Part shown: piece after piece, positions 40,348-47,826 of the stretch
How positions within the stretch are numbered: the stretch's first letter is position 1
Layout: the number at the start of each line of letters is the position of its first letter
Assembly: GCA_018268935.1 (NCBI GenBank)
Contig: JAFDVS010000018.1
Span: 1-53,920 of the forward strand
Length of the DNA: 53,920 nt
Direction: 5' to 3'
DNA from: Acidobacteriota bacterium
GTDB lineage: Bacteria; Acidobacteriota; Terriglobia; Bryobacterales; Bryobacteraceae
The notes under the pieces: model-generated
Told to the model about the DNA's origin: nothing
Database searches by the model: none
Seen by the model: the letters and a program-made list of their open reading frames with translations, nothing else
Program-made: the position numbers and the translations under genes

Positions 40348-41685
40348 ATGAACGAACGCCTGAGGCAGTTCCTGACTATACGCGACAGCCGCTATGAGGA
40401 TCTGACGCGCGACAACTACAAGACCGTTTTATACCGTGATTTCAGTGCGGGCCTGGTGACTGCGATGACCGCGATTCCGATGGCGATGGGGTTCGCCATG
40501 GCAATGGGATTGCGTCCGGAACAGGGCATCATCGCCGGAGCGATGGCGTGCCTGGTGGGGCGAACCTTCGGAGGCTCGAAGTATCAGGTCTATGGCCCGA
40601 CGGCGGCGTTCATTCCGCTGATCTACGGCATTCTGCAGAAGTATGATCACGGCTTCCTGGTATTTGCATCGATACTGGCGGGAGTGCTTCTTTGCGCACT
40701 GGGTCTGGCGGGTATGGGGAAGATTGCCAAGCATGTGCCGAACTCGGTGGTGGTGGGGTTCACGGTGGGTATTGGGATTTCCATTGCGGCGACGAACCTC
40801 TACGATGTGCTGGGAATCAACGCGAAAGGCGGCGGGTCGCTGGTGACGAAGCTGCAGGGCGTATGGGAGCACAGTGACCAGTTGAGCTTGTATGCCTTGG
40901 GAATCGGGCTGCTGACATTTGGTCTCACACGATATCTGCTGCGGCTGTCGATCTACATTCCGGCGCCGCTCATTGCCGTTGCCGCCGGCACGATGATTGC
41001 GGCCACGGCCTGGGGAGAAAAAGGTTTGACACTGGTGCGAACGAAGTATGGCGAAATTCCGACGAATTTCTTCGTGTTCACACCTCCTGTTCTGCCGGAG
41101 GTGACTAGCCAGTTAGTGATGGACCTGATGTATGCGGTGGTGGCGATCGCCTTCATTTCCGGTGTGGAGAGCCTGCTGTGCTCTTCGATGGCGGATCGTT
41201 TGGCGGGGAATCGCAAGACGCCCTTTAATCCGGACCGCGAGTTCTGGGGGCAGGGACTGGTGCAGATCATCACGCCGTTGATCAATGGATTTCCGTGCAC
41301 GGGCGCCCTGGCCCGTACGGCCACCAGCATTCGCGCCGGCGCGGTGACTCCACTCGCGGGGTATTTCAAATTTGCATTGAAGCTGGGAATGGCCCTGTTC
41401 CTGGCGAAGTATCTGGAACTGGTGCCGATGGCTTGTATTGGTGGCATCATGCTGTGGGTGTCGAGCAACATGATCAACGTGAAAGAGATCAAACACGTGT
41501 GGGCCACGGGGCGTTTTCATGCGTTCCTGATGACGTACACAGCCGTGATGGTGCCAATGACGGATTTTCTGACCGGCGTGCTTTCGGCGCTGGTGCTCTA
41601 CTTCATCCTGCGGCGGTTTGTCGAGCCCGTGGTGAAGCAACTGCCGGCCGTGGCTGCGCCGCAAACAGGGGAGGCGGCTGCATAA
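40348..41685 (+). CDS. SulP-family anion transporter without STAS domain
   Basis: A 445-aa inner membrane protein with about 12-14 helices. 'YRDFSAGLVTAMTAIPMAMGFAMAMG', 'GGSKYQVYGPTAAF', 'FISGVESLLCSSMADRLAG' and 'INGFPCTGALARTATSIRAGA' are classic SulP/SLC26 motifs. Family members carry sulfate, bicarbonate or other anions. The usual cytoplasmic STAS domain is missing: the protein ends about 20 residues after the last helix. GAGGTG precedes the ATG at 40348. The next gene, a universal stress protein, begins at the base after the stop. The transported anion is unknown. Confidence 0.93.
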   Translation: MNERLRQFLTIRDSRYEDLTRDNYKTVLYRDFSAGLVTAMTAIPMAMGFAMAMGLRPEQGIIAGAMACLVGRTFGGSKYQVYGPTAAFIPLIYGILQKYDHGFLVFASILAGVLLCALGLAGMGKIAKHVPNSVVVGFTVGIGISIAATNLYDVLGINAKGGGSLVTKLQGVWEHSDQLSLYALGIGLLTFGLTRYLLRLSIYIPAPLIAVAAGTMIAATAWGEKGLTLVRTKYGEIPTNFFVFTPPVLPEVTSQLVMDLMYAVVAIAFISGVESLLCSSMADRLAGNRKTPFNPDREFWGQGLVQIITPLINGFPCTGALARTATSIRAGAVTPLAGYFKFALKLGMALFLAKYLELVPMACIGGIMLWVSSNMINVKEIKHVWATGRFHAFLMTYTAVMVPMTDFLTGVLSALVLYFILRRFVEPVVKQLPAVAAPQTGEAAA

Positions 41686-42498
41686 ATGTTTCGCAAGGTG
41701 CTGGTTGCCGCTGGAGGCGGTTCGTGCTCCGCGCTCGGGACAGCCGAACGGTTGCGGGAGATGTTTCCGGAGGTGGATACGGAAGTGTTCCATCTCGATC
41801 CGGCGACGCCGGGTGATTTGCTGGATGAACTGTTGGAGCGCGCCTCGGCAATGCCCGCGGATCTGCTGGTGGTTGGGGCACGGCGTCACGTGACGGCGCG
41901 GCGCGTGGCGATGCTGGCTCCGTGTTCGGTCCTGATGGTGCCCGATGATGCGGTGCTGCAACTGGAACGGATATTGGTGCCGGTGGATTTTTCCGAAGCA
42001 TCGGCGGACGCGGTGAGCGCGGGCACGGCATTGGCGCGCGCCGCGGGAGGAGAATGCCATTTTGTGTCGGTGGAGTGCGACGACGATCCATGGCTCGATT
42101 GGCGCGATCAGCCGGAGCAGTTGAGTACCCGTTTGCGGGAGTTCGTGCGCGATGCCGGTGGCGAACCGGCGTGGAATACCTGCCTGGTGGAGGCGATTCA
42201 ACATTCCGGAGATGCGCTGGCGGATGTAGGATTGCATGCTCCGGCGCACGCGATTGAAGGCGCCGATATTGCGTCGACGATTGTTTCGACGGCCATGGCG
42301 GAGAAGAGTACAGTGATCGTGCTGGGCACGCGGGGTCGAAGCCGCGCGGCATCGATTCTGGTGGGCAGTGTGACGGAGAAGGTGATTCAATTTTCACGAT
42401 TGCCGGTGTTGGCGGTGAAGCAGAGGGGCGCGCGGCTCGGTTTGTTGCGCGGATTATTGGAACGATTACGGCGGCCACCGGCATTGGTGGCCAGCTAA
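41686..42498 (+). CDS. Universal stress protein with two Usp domains
   Basis: A 270-aa protein of two tandem UspA domains. The first (about 1-90, 'KVLVAAGGGSCSALGTAERL') is shortened. The second (about 93-250) starts 'RILVPVDFSEASADAV' and ends with the ATP-binding pattern 'VLGTRGRSRAASILVGSVTEKVI' (G-x2-G-x9-G-S). Such proteins bind ATP or AMP and often modulate partners. Its ATG follows the SulP stop without a gap, so it is likely made in proportion to the transporter and could replace the missing STAS domain as a regulatory subunit; that is inference. Confidence 0.92.
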   Translation: MFRKVLVAAGGGSCSALGTAERLREMFPEVDTEVFHLDPATPGDLLDELLERASAMPADLLVVGARRHVTARRVAMLAPCSVLMVPDDAVLQLERILVPVDFSEASADAVSAGTALARAAGGECHFVSVECDDDPWLDWRDQPEQLSTRLREFVRDAGGEPAWNTCLVEAIQHSGDALADVGLHAPAHAIEGADIASTIVSTAMAEKSTVIVLGTRGRSRAASILVGSVTEKVIQFSRLPVLAVKQRGARLGLLRGLLERLRRPPALVAS

Positions 42499-42515
42499 CG
42501 GAAGGAGGAATAGAA

Positions 42516-42722
42516 ATGAAGCAGAGATTCGGTTTGGACGCGATTAGCTATTTGACGGATTCCGCCATTCGATGGTCCAAGCCGCCCGGCAAGAGCCGTG
42601 CGGAAAGCGCGGATGGACGGGACGCGAAGATCGCCCGGCTGTTGCACGCGCTCGAACGGAAGCAGCGCGAGACGGATGAATTGCTGTCGGAATTGCGGCG
42701 GCGGGTGGAGCAATCCGCCTAA
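42516..42722 (+). CDS. Small helical hypothetical protein (68 aa)
   Basis: A 68-aa charged protein with a C-terminal heptad-like helix ('AKIARLLHALERKQRETDELL') that probably forms a coiled coil. A strong ribosome site, AAGGAGG at 42502-42508, precedes the ATG by 7 bases, so it is certainly meant to be translated. It lies 17 bases after the Usp gene and 34 before the cytochrome gene. No known family is recognised. It may mediate assembly of the operon's products, but that cannot be seen. Confidence 0.75.
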   Translation: MKQRFGLDAISYLTDSAIRWSKPPGKSRAESADGRDAKIARLLHALERKQRETDELLSELRRRVEQSA

Positions 42723-42756
42723 CCCTGTCACCTCCCCGAGGACGCGAGCATCTGGG

Positions 42757-44097
42757 ATGAATGTGATCCCGTTGCTCGCGTTTGCTCTTTTCGTTCCGGC
42801 GGAAGAGTGCGCCGGATGCCATTCCCTGATCCAACGCCCCGGGGAGACGAGGACGATTGCTCCTTATGCGCTATGGCAGGGAAGCATGATGGCGCATGCC
42901 GGAGTGGATCCATTCTGGAAGGCGCAGATGAGTTGGGAGATGGCCGCGCGGCCTGAGGCGAAGGCGGCAATTGAGGCCAAGTGCACGCGTTGCCACACTC
43001 CGGCGCAGCGTGCTTCCGAGGGCGTGAATTGTACGGTGTGCCACCAGATTGAGGCTGCGGGGTTAGGGAAGAAGGCATCGTTCACCGGCGGGTTCCGCAT
43101 CAATCCGGAGAAAAAGATCTACGGCCCACATGCCGATCCCTTCCCCATGCCGATGCAGATGCACACAGGCTATAAGCCCGTGGAAGGGAAGCATGTACTG
43201 GATGCGGCGTTGTGCGGAAGCTGCCATACGGTGATTACGCACGCACCGGATGGGCGCGAGTTCATTGAGCAGGCGCCGTACCTGGAATGGCTGGCGAGCG
43301 ATTTCGCTCGTGAAGGAAAGACATGCCAGTCCTGCCACATGCCTGTAGAGCCGGGTGAATTGTACATCGCGCACCGGCCGATGGGTGGCCCGTTTCCTCC
43401 CACTTCGCCACGCCGGCCATTCGGATTGCATCTGCTGATTGGTGGGAATTACCTTGTGCCGAAGATGATTGCGGAGTTGTATCCGGGGGAAGCGGCGACA
43501 TTGCAGCGGACTTCGGAAAGGGCAATCGAAAATTTGGCGAAGGCAATGCGGTTGCAGCCTCGCGTGGACTGGCTGGATGGGCGCTTGCGATTGGATGTGC
43601 TGGTGGAGAATCGCACTGGACACAAATTGCCGACTGCCTATCCGAGCCGCAGAATGTGGCTGGAGGTTGTTGCGAAGGATGCGGATGGTGGCGTGCTGTT
43701 TGCTTCGGGCAGCGCCGCTCCCGCGGCCGGTGAGCCGCATCGGAACCGAGTTGGGCGCACCGGGGAGACTATGGTGTGGGAAGCAGTGATGGCGGATGGC
43801 GCGGGTGTGCCGACATACACACTCTTGAGCGCGGCGCAGTATGCGAAGGACAATCGCATTCTGCCGCGCGGATTTCGATTGGGGGAATGGCCGGTGGGTT
43901 CGGTGGGCGTTGCAGGCGATGCGGATTTCGTTGGCGGAGGCGATACGGTGCACTATGAGGCGGAGTTGCCGCGGAAGCCAGCGACAGTGGAAGTGCGGGT
44001 GTGGTACCAGGTGATGAAACCGGAGCACGGTGTAGTGTTGCGCTTTGGGCCGCGCGAGGCGGCGAAGATGGCGGAGGTTGTCCTTCAGGTGCGCTGA
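42757..44097 (+). CDS. Pentaheme cytochrome c (c554-like)
   Basis: A 446-aa periplasmic protein. After a short signal-like start ('MNVIPLLAFALFVPA') come five CxxCH heme sites at residues 18-22, 76-80, 92-96, 153-157 and 190-194. Further histidines ('HAD', 'QMHTGYK', 'MMAHAG') can be axial ligands. The first 220 residues resemble the cytochrome c554 family. The remaining 220 residues are a beta-rich domain ('RLRLDVLVENRTGHKLPTAYP', 'DTVHYEAELPRKPATVEVRV') seen in multiheme proteins of Acidobacteria and Planctomycetes. It is the last gene of the SulP operon. The signal region is very short before the first heme cysteine. Electron partner unknown. Confidence 0.88.
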   Translation: MNVIPLLAFALFVPAEECAGCHSLIQRPGETRTIAPYALWQGSMMAHAGVDPFWKAQMSWEMAARPEAKAAIEAKCTRCHTPAQRASEGVNCTVCHQIEAAGLGKKASFTGGFRINPEKKIYGPHADPFPMPMQMHTGYKPVEGKHVLDAALCGSCHTVITHAPDGREFIEQAPYLEWLASDFAREGKTCQSCHMPVEPGELYIAHRPMGGPFPPTSPRRPFGLHLLIGGNYLVPKMIAELYPGEAATLQRTSERAIENLAKAMRLQPRVDWLDGRLRLDVLVENRTGHKLPTAYPSRRMWLEVVAKDADGGVLFASGSAAPAAGEPHRNRVGRTGETMVWEAVMADGAGVPTYTLLSAAQYAKDNRILPRGFRLGEWPVGSVGVAGDADFVGGGDTVHYEAELPRKPATVEVRVWYQVMKPEHGVVLRFGPREAAKMAEVVLQVR

Positions 44098-45404
44098 GGG
44101 CGGCTGCGCAGCAGAAGCGCATAAACCGGAAGGCAGAGGGCGATGAACCCGGCGGCTTTCAAGCTGTTCGCTGTGTCGGAGACAAGTGCCCCGATGAGGA
44201 AGCCTGCGCCGGCAAGCAGGACGATGGCGGGCGTGTAGGGATAGCCGGGCACGGCGTACGGACGCTTCAGGTGGGGCTCGTTGCGGCGTAGCAGGAATAA
44301 CGACGTGAATGCCGAGCAGTGATTCACGACGAAGAAGAATCCACCAATCGCCAACAACTGTTCGAAGGTGCCGGAGAGTACGAGCGCGACGGCCATGGCT
44401 GCTGTGATGGCGAGCGCGATGTGGGGTGTGCCTCCGCGATTGACGGCTTTCGCACCAGACCAGAAGAGCCGGCGGGTCGATAGCCCGTAGAGCACGCGGC
44501 TGCCGGAGAGCAATGCCGCATTGATGGTTGGGGGCAGGGCGAATAGCGATAGCACAGAGATAATGCGCTGGCCTGCTGTTCCGAAAAGTGTCGCGGCCAG
44601 ATCGGCGGCGGGGAGTTCTGAGGCCGCGAGTTGACGCGGGGGGAGCGCGTAGAGCAGCGCGACATTGACGAGGAGAAATACCGCGGTGACGGTGAATACG
44701 CCTGCCATGAGGGAACGCGGCAGGTCGCGATGGGGATGCTCGATCTCTTCGGCGAAGTAGGCGGGCTGATACCAACCGTCGTAGGTGACGACGATGGATT
44801 GCAGGGCGAAGATGAGACCTCCGAACAGGCCGAGGGTGAACTCACGGCGAACGATGGGCGCAGGGTCGGACTGCGGATTGGCGAGGAGGAACGCTGCGGC
44901 GACGAGGGCGAGATAACTGGTGGCGAGCAGCGCGCTGGTGATTTGTTGGGTGCGGCTGCCGGAGCGGATCCCAAGCCATTGCACGGCGCTGAATAGAAGT
45001 ACAAGAGCGACCGCGATGGTGTTGATGTTGATGGCCTGGTGGTGAGTGAGTGCCATGGTGAGTTCGCCGATGCTGACGGCGCAGTAGGCGATGGTGACGG
45101 CGTTGGCGAGGAAATCGCACCAGCCGATGGCGAAGCCTGCCGCCGGGCTGATGGCGCGGTGCGACCAGACGAAGAAGCCTCCTGCTTCGGGCAGCGCGGT
45201 GGCGAGTTCGGCGACGACGAGCGCGCCCATCAGAGCGTAGACGCCACCGAGCGTCCACATGAGGAGGATGAGCCAGGTGTCGCCCAATGCGGCGGCGACC
45301 GCCCCGGGCCGGCGGAGAATGCCCGCGCCGATGGTGATGCCCACAGTGACGGCAAGACCGAACGCCAATCCCAACACACGATGCAGTTTGCCGCTGGCGG
45401 CCAT
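44085..45404 (-). CDS. APC-family amino acid permease
   Basis: A 439-aa membrane protein with about 12 helices. The first helix carries 'VTVGITIGAGILRRPGAVAA', the substrate-binding glycine motif of the APC superfamily. 'YDGWYQPAYFAEEIEHPHRDLPRSL' is the conserved middle motif of the amino acid/polyamine antiporter branch. The substrate is probably an amino acid or amine. It overlaps the cytochrome gene by 13 bases at the 3' ends. Only 23 bases separate its ATG from that of the divergent oxygenase gene, so both promoters must overlap or enter coding DNA. Confidence 0.92.
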   Translation of the reverse strand: MAASGKLHRVLGLAFGLAVTVGITIGAGILRRPGAVAAALGDTWLILLMWTLGGVYALMGALVVAELATALPEAGGFFVWSHRAISPAAGFAIGWCDFLANAVTIAYCAVSIGELTMALTHHQAININTIAVALVLLFSAVQWLGIRSGSRTQQITSALLATSYLALVAAAFLLANPQSDPAPIVRREFTLGLFGGLIFALQSIVVTYDGWYQPAYFAEEIEHPHRDLPRSLMAGVFTVTAVFLLVNVALLYALPPRQLAASELPAADLAATLFGTAGQRIISVLSLFALPPTINAALLSGSRVLYGLSTRRLFWSGAKAVNRGGTPHIALAITAAMAVALVLSGTFEQLLAIGGFFFVVNHCSAFTSLFLLRRNEPHLKRPYAVPGYPYTPAIVLLAGAGFLIGALVSDTANSLKAAGFIALCLPVYALLLRSRPQRT

Positions 45405-45414
45405 CCGTACACGC

Positions 45415-45420
45415 TATCAT
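45415..45420 (+). promoter_or_regulatory. Candidate -10 box of the Rieske oxygenase gene
   Basis: TATCAT lies 7 bases before the ATG at 45428 in a 23-base divergent gap. Transcription would start at or beside the ATG, giving a leaderless mRNA. Confidence 0.35.
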
Positions 45421-45427
45421 TTTCCCG

Positions 45428-46504
45428 ATGGACCTGACCGGATATTCTGCGACCCGCGATCTGGCGCGGGCGACGACGATTCCTGCCACCTGGTACACCG
45501 ATCCGCGGATGCTGGAACTGGAGAAGCGGCGTGTGTTTGCGCGGTCGTGGCAGGTGGTGGGACACGCATCTCAGGTGGCGGAGCCGGGGTCGTTCTTTGC
45601 GGCCGATATCGCGGGGGAGCCGGTGGTGGTGGCGCGCGCGGCGGATGGCGAGTTGCATGCGTTCTCGAACGTGTGCCGGCATCGGGCTTCCCTGATTGCA
45701 TCGGGCTGTGGCAAGGCGAATGTACTGCGGTGTCCGTATCACGGCTGGTCATACCGGCTGGATGGCAAGCTGCATGCGGCGCCGGAGTTTGATGGGGTGA
45801 AGGATTGGGAAGCTTCGGCTGTGTGTTTGCCAGGCATGCGCGCGGAGACGTGGGGACCGTTTGTGTTGGTGAATGTGGATGGTGATGCGCCCCCACTGAC
45901 GGAGGTTTTGGGCGATATTCCTGAGCAGGTGGCCGGGCTTGGGTGCGCTGTGGATGGGCTTCGCTTTTCAGCAAGGCGCGAGTATGTGATTGCGTGCAAC
46001 TGGAAGGTGTATGTAGACAACTACCTGGAGGGGTATCACCTGCCTGCGGCGCATCCGGGGTTGTTTCGCGAGTTGGATTATGCGCAGTACCGCGTGGATA
46101 CGTATCGCTGGTATTCGTCGCAGTACGCTCCGATCCGGCCCGCGCGGGAGGGCGAGAAGCGGCAGTATGCGGATCCGTTGGAGGACAACCGGGCGCTGTA
46201 CTTCTGGATTTTTCCCAATTTCATGTTGAATGTGTATCCGGATAATATGAGCAGCAATGTGATTCTGCCGCTGGGGCATGACCGCACACTGACGATCTTC
46301 GAGTGGTTCACTTACGGCGGAGGCGCCGGGGTGAAACCGGAGACGATCGCCTTCAGCGACGAGATTCAACAGGAAGATATCCGGATCTGCGAAGCCGTGC
46401 AACGCGGGCTCGCGTCGTCTTTTTACGACAAAGGGCGGTTCAGTGTGCGGCGCGAGAACGGGGTGCATCATTTTCACTTGTTACTTGATGAAGCACTGCG
46501 GTGA
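45428..46504 (+). CDS. Rieske non-heme iron oxygenase, alpha subunit
   Basis: A 358-aa oxygenase. The Rieske cluster ligands are Cys83, His85, Cys102 and His105 ('CRHRASL...CPYHGW'). The mononuclear iron site is 'DNYLEGYHLPAAH' with His204 and His209, and a later acidic ligand probably lies in 'QQEDIRICEAVQRGL'. Glu201 takes the place of the bridging aspartate found in naphthalene dioxygenase, as in carnitine/choline-type oxygenases, so a quaternary amine substrate is more likely than an aromatic ring. The reductase gene is not nearby. The following PQQ-type propeller gene starts with a GTGA overlap, so the two may be co-translated. Confidence 0.92.
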   Translation: MDLTGYSATRDLARATTIPATWYTDPRMLELEKRRVFARSWQVVGHASQVAEPGSFFAADIAGEPVVVARAADGELHAFSNVCRHRASLIASGCGKANVLRCPYHGWSYRLDGKLHAAPEFDGVKDWEASAVCLPGMRAETWGPFVLVNVDGDAPPLTEVLGDIPEQVAGLGCAVDGLRFSARREYVIACNWKVYVDNYLEGYHLPAAHPGLFRELDYAQYRVDTYRWYSSQYAPIRPAREGEKRQYADPLEDNRALYFWIFPNFMLNVYPDNMSSNVILPLGHDRTLTIFEWFTYGGGAGVKPETIAFSDEIQQEDIRICEAVQRGLASSFYDKGRFSVRRENGVHHFHLLLDEALR

Positions 46505-47826
46505 CAAAACGTGAAATGCTGCGTCTATGCTGGAATATGCGCTTCCTCGTTGTGCTTTCCCTTTTTGCCGTCTACGGGCATGCCGAATGGTGGGGATTTC
46601 GGGGTCCCGGGGGCAATGGTGTCTCGGAATTAAAGACTCTGCCGGTGGAATGGAGTGAGTCGAAAAACGTCGCCTGGAAGACAGCGATTCCGGGGAAAGG
46701 ACACTCGTCCCCGATTATCGTGGGCAAGCGCGTGTGCTTGACTACGTCGGTGGAAGGGGAGTCGATTCCGGGGAAGAAGGCGGTGAAGCACCTGCTGGGC
46801 GGGGAGGTGTTCGTGCACCCGCAAACAGCTTCGGAAGATAAGAAGGTGGCGCTGCATGCACTGTGTGTGGATGCCGAGACCGGGAAAATCCTGTGGAACC
46901 AGAAGGTCTACGACGGCGACGTCTACGATGGGCGGCATCAGTTCAACACGTTTGCCTCGCCGACGCCCATTACGGATGGGAAAGGCGTGTTCTTCTATTT
47001 CGAATCCCAGGGATTGTATGCGTTCGATTTGAATGGGAAGGCGCTGTGGAAGTTGTCGATTGGTGGTGTGGCCAAGTTGGGATTGGCGGCGGGGACGTCG
47101 CCGGTTCTGGCCGGTGGCGTGATTGTGTTGCAGGCCGATGAGGACAATGGGGAGAAATCGTTTCTCTATGGAGTCTCGCCGAAGAACGGTGAGATTGCGT
47201 GGAAGGTGAAGCGGGATGTGTCGGCGACGTTCAATACTCCGGTGGTGGTGAAGAACGGCAATGCGGATGTGGTGGTGACGGCGGCGACGGAACATGTGAT
47301 CGCTTATGATCCGGCGACGGGGAAGGAACTGTGGCGCGGGCCGGGGATTGGCGGGTATGCGGCGGCGAGCCCTGTTTCCGGGCTCGGGATGGTGTTTCCC
47401 AATTCGTATCACCCGGTGAAGAAGCTGATGGCGATGCGCGTGGATCCGAAGGCCGGCGAGCGGGTTGTGTGGCAGTACGAGAAGGGAACGGCGTATGTTC
47501 CTTCGCCGATTTTGTATGAGGGGAATCTGTATCTGATGGCGGACAGCGGCATGATGAGTTGCCTCGATGCGCGGACGGGCAAGGTGATCTACGAAGGAAA
47601 GCGTGTGCCGAAGCCGGGACGGTTCACTGCGTCTCCCGTGGCCTTTGACGGCAAGCTGCTGCTGACGAATCAGGATGGGGAAACGTATGTCGTGCGGGCG
47701 GGCGCGGAACATGAAGTGATTGGCACAAACTCCATCGGCGAGCCTGTGTACGCTTCGCTGGCGCTGGATGGAGATAGCATTTACATTCGCGGGGCGGCGA
47801 ATTTGTATCGGATACGGAGGCCGTGA
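46501..47826 (+). CDS. Exported PQQ-like beta-propeller protein
   Basis: A 441-aa protein with an N-terminal signal peptide ('MRFLVVLSLFAVYGHA' preceded by a basic segment) and propeller blades of the PQQ/BamB-like type. 'VDAETGKILWNQKVYDG', 'VSPKNGEIAWKVK', 'YDPATGKELWRGPG' and 'LDARTGKVIYEGKRV' mark the repeating 'D-x-x-TG-K-W' pattern. 'WWGFRGPGGNGVSE' at the start is common in planctomycete and acidobacterial relatives. It lacks PQQ catalytic residues that I can recognise, so it may be a scaffold. The GTG at 46501 overlaps the oxygenase stop; ATG 46516 or 46537 are alternatives that keep the signal peptide. Its stop abuts the stop of the convergent gene. Confidence 0.88.
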   Translation: MTKREMLRLCWNMRFLVVLSLFAVYGHAEWWGFRGPGGNGVSELKTLPVEWSESKNVAWKTAIPGKGHSSPIIVGKRVCLTTSVEGESIPGKKAVKHLLGGEVFVHPQTASEDKKVALHALCVDAETGKILWNQKVYDGDVYDGRHQFNTFASPTPITDGKGVFFYFESQGLYAFDLNGKALWKLSIGGVAKLGLAAGTSPVLAGGVIVLQADEDNGEKSFLYGVSPKNGEIAWKVKRDVSATFNTPVVVKNGNADVVVTAATEHVIAYDPATGKELWRGPGIGGYAAASPVSGLGMVFPNSYHPVKKLMAMRVDPKAGERVVWQYEKGTAYVPSPILYEGNLYLMADSGMMSCLDARTGKVIYEGKRVPKPGRFTASPVAFDGKLLLTNQDGETYVVRAGAEHEVIGTNSIGEPVYASLALDGDSIYIRGAANLYRIRRP

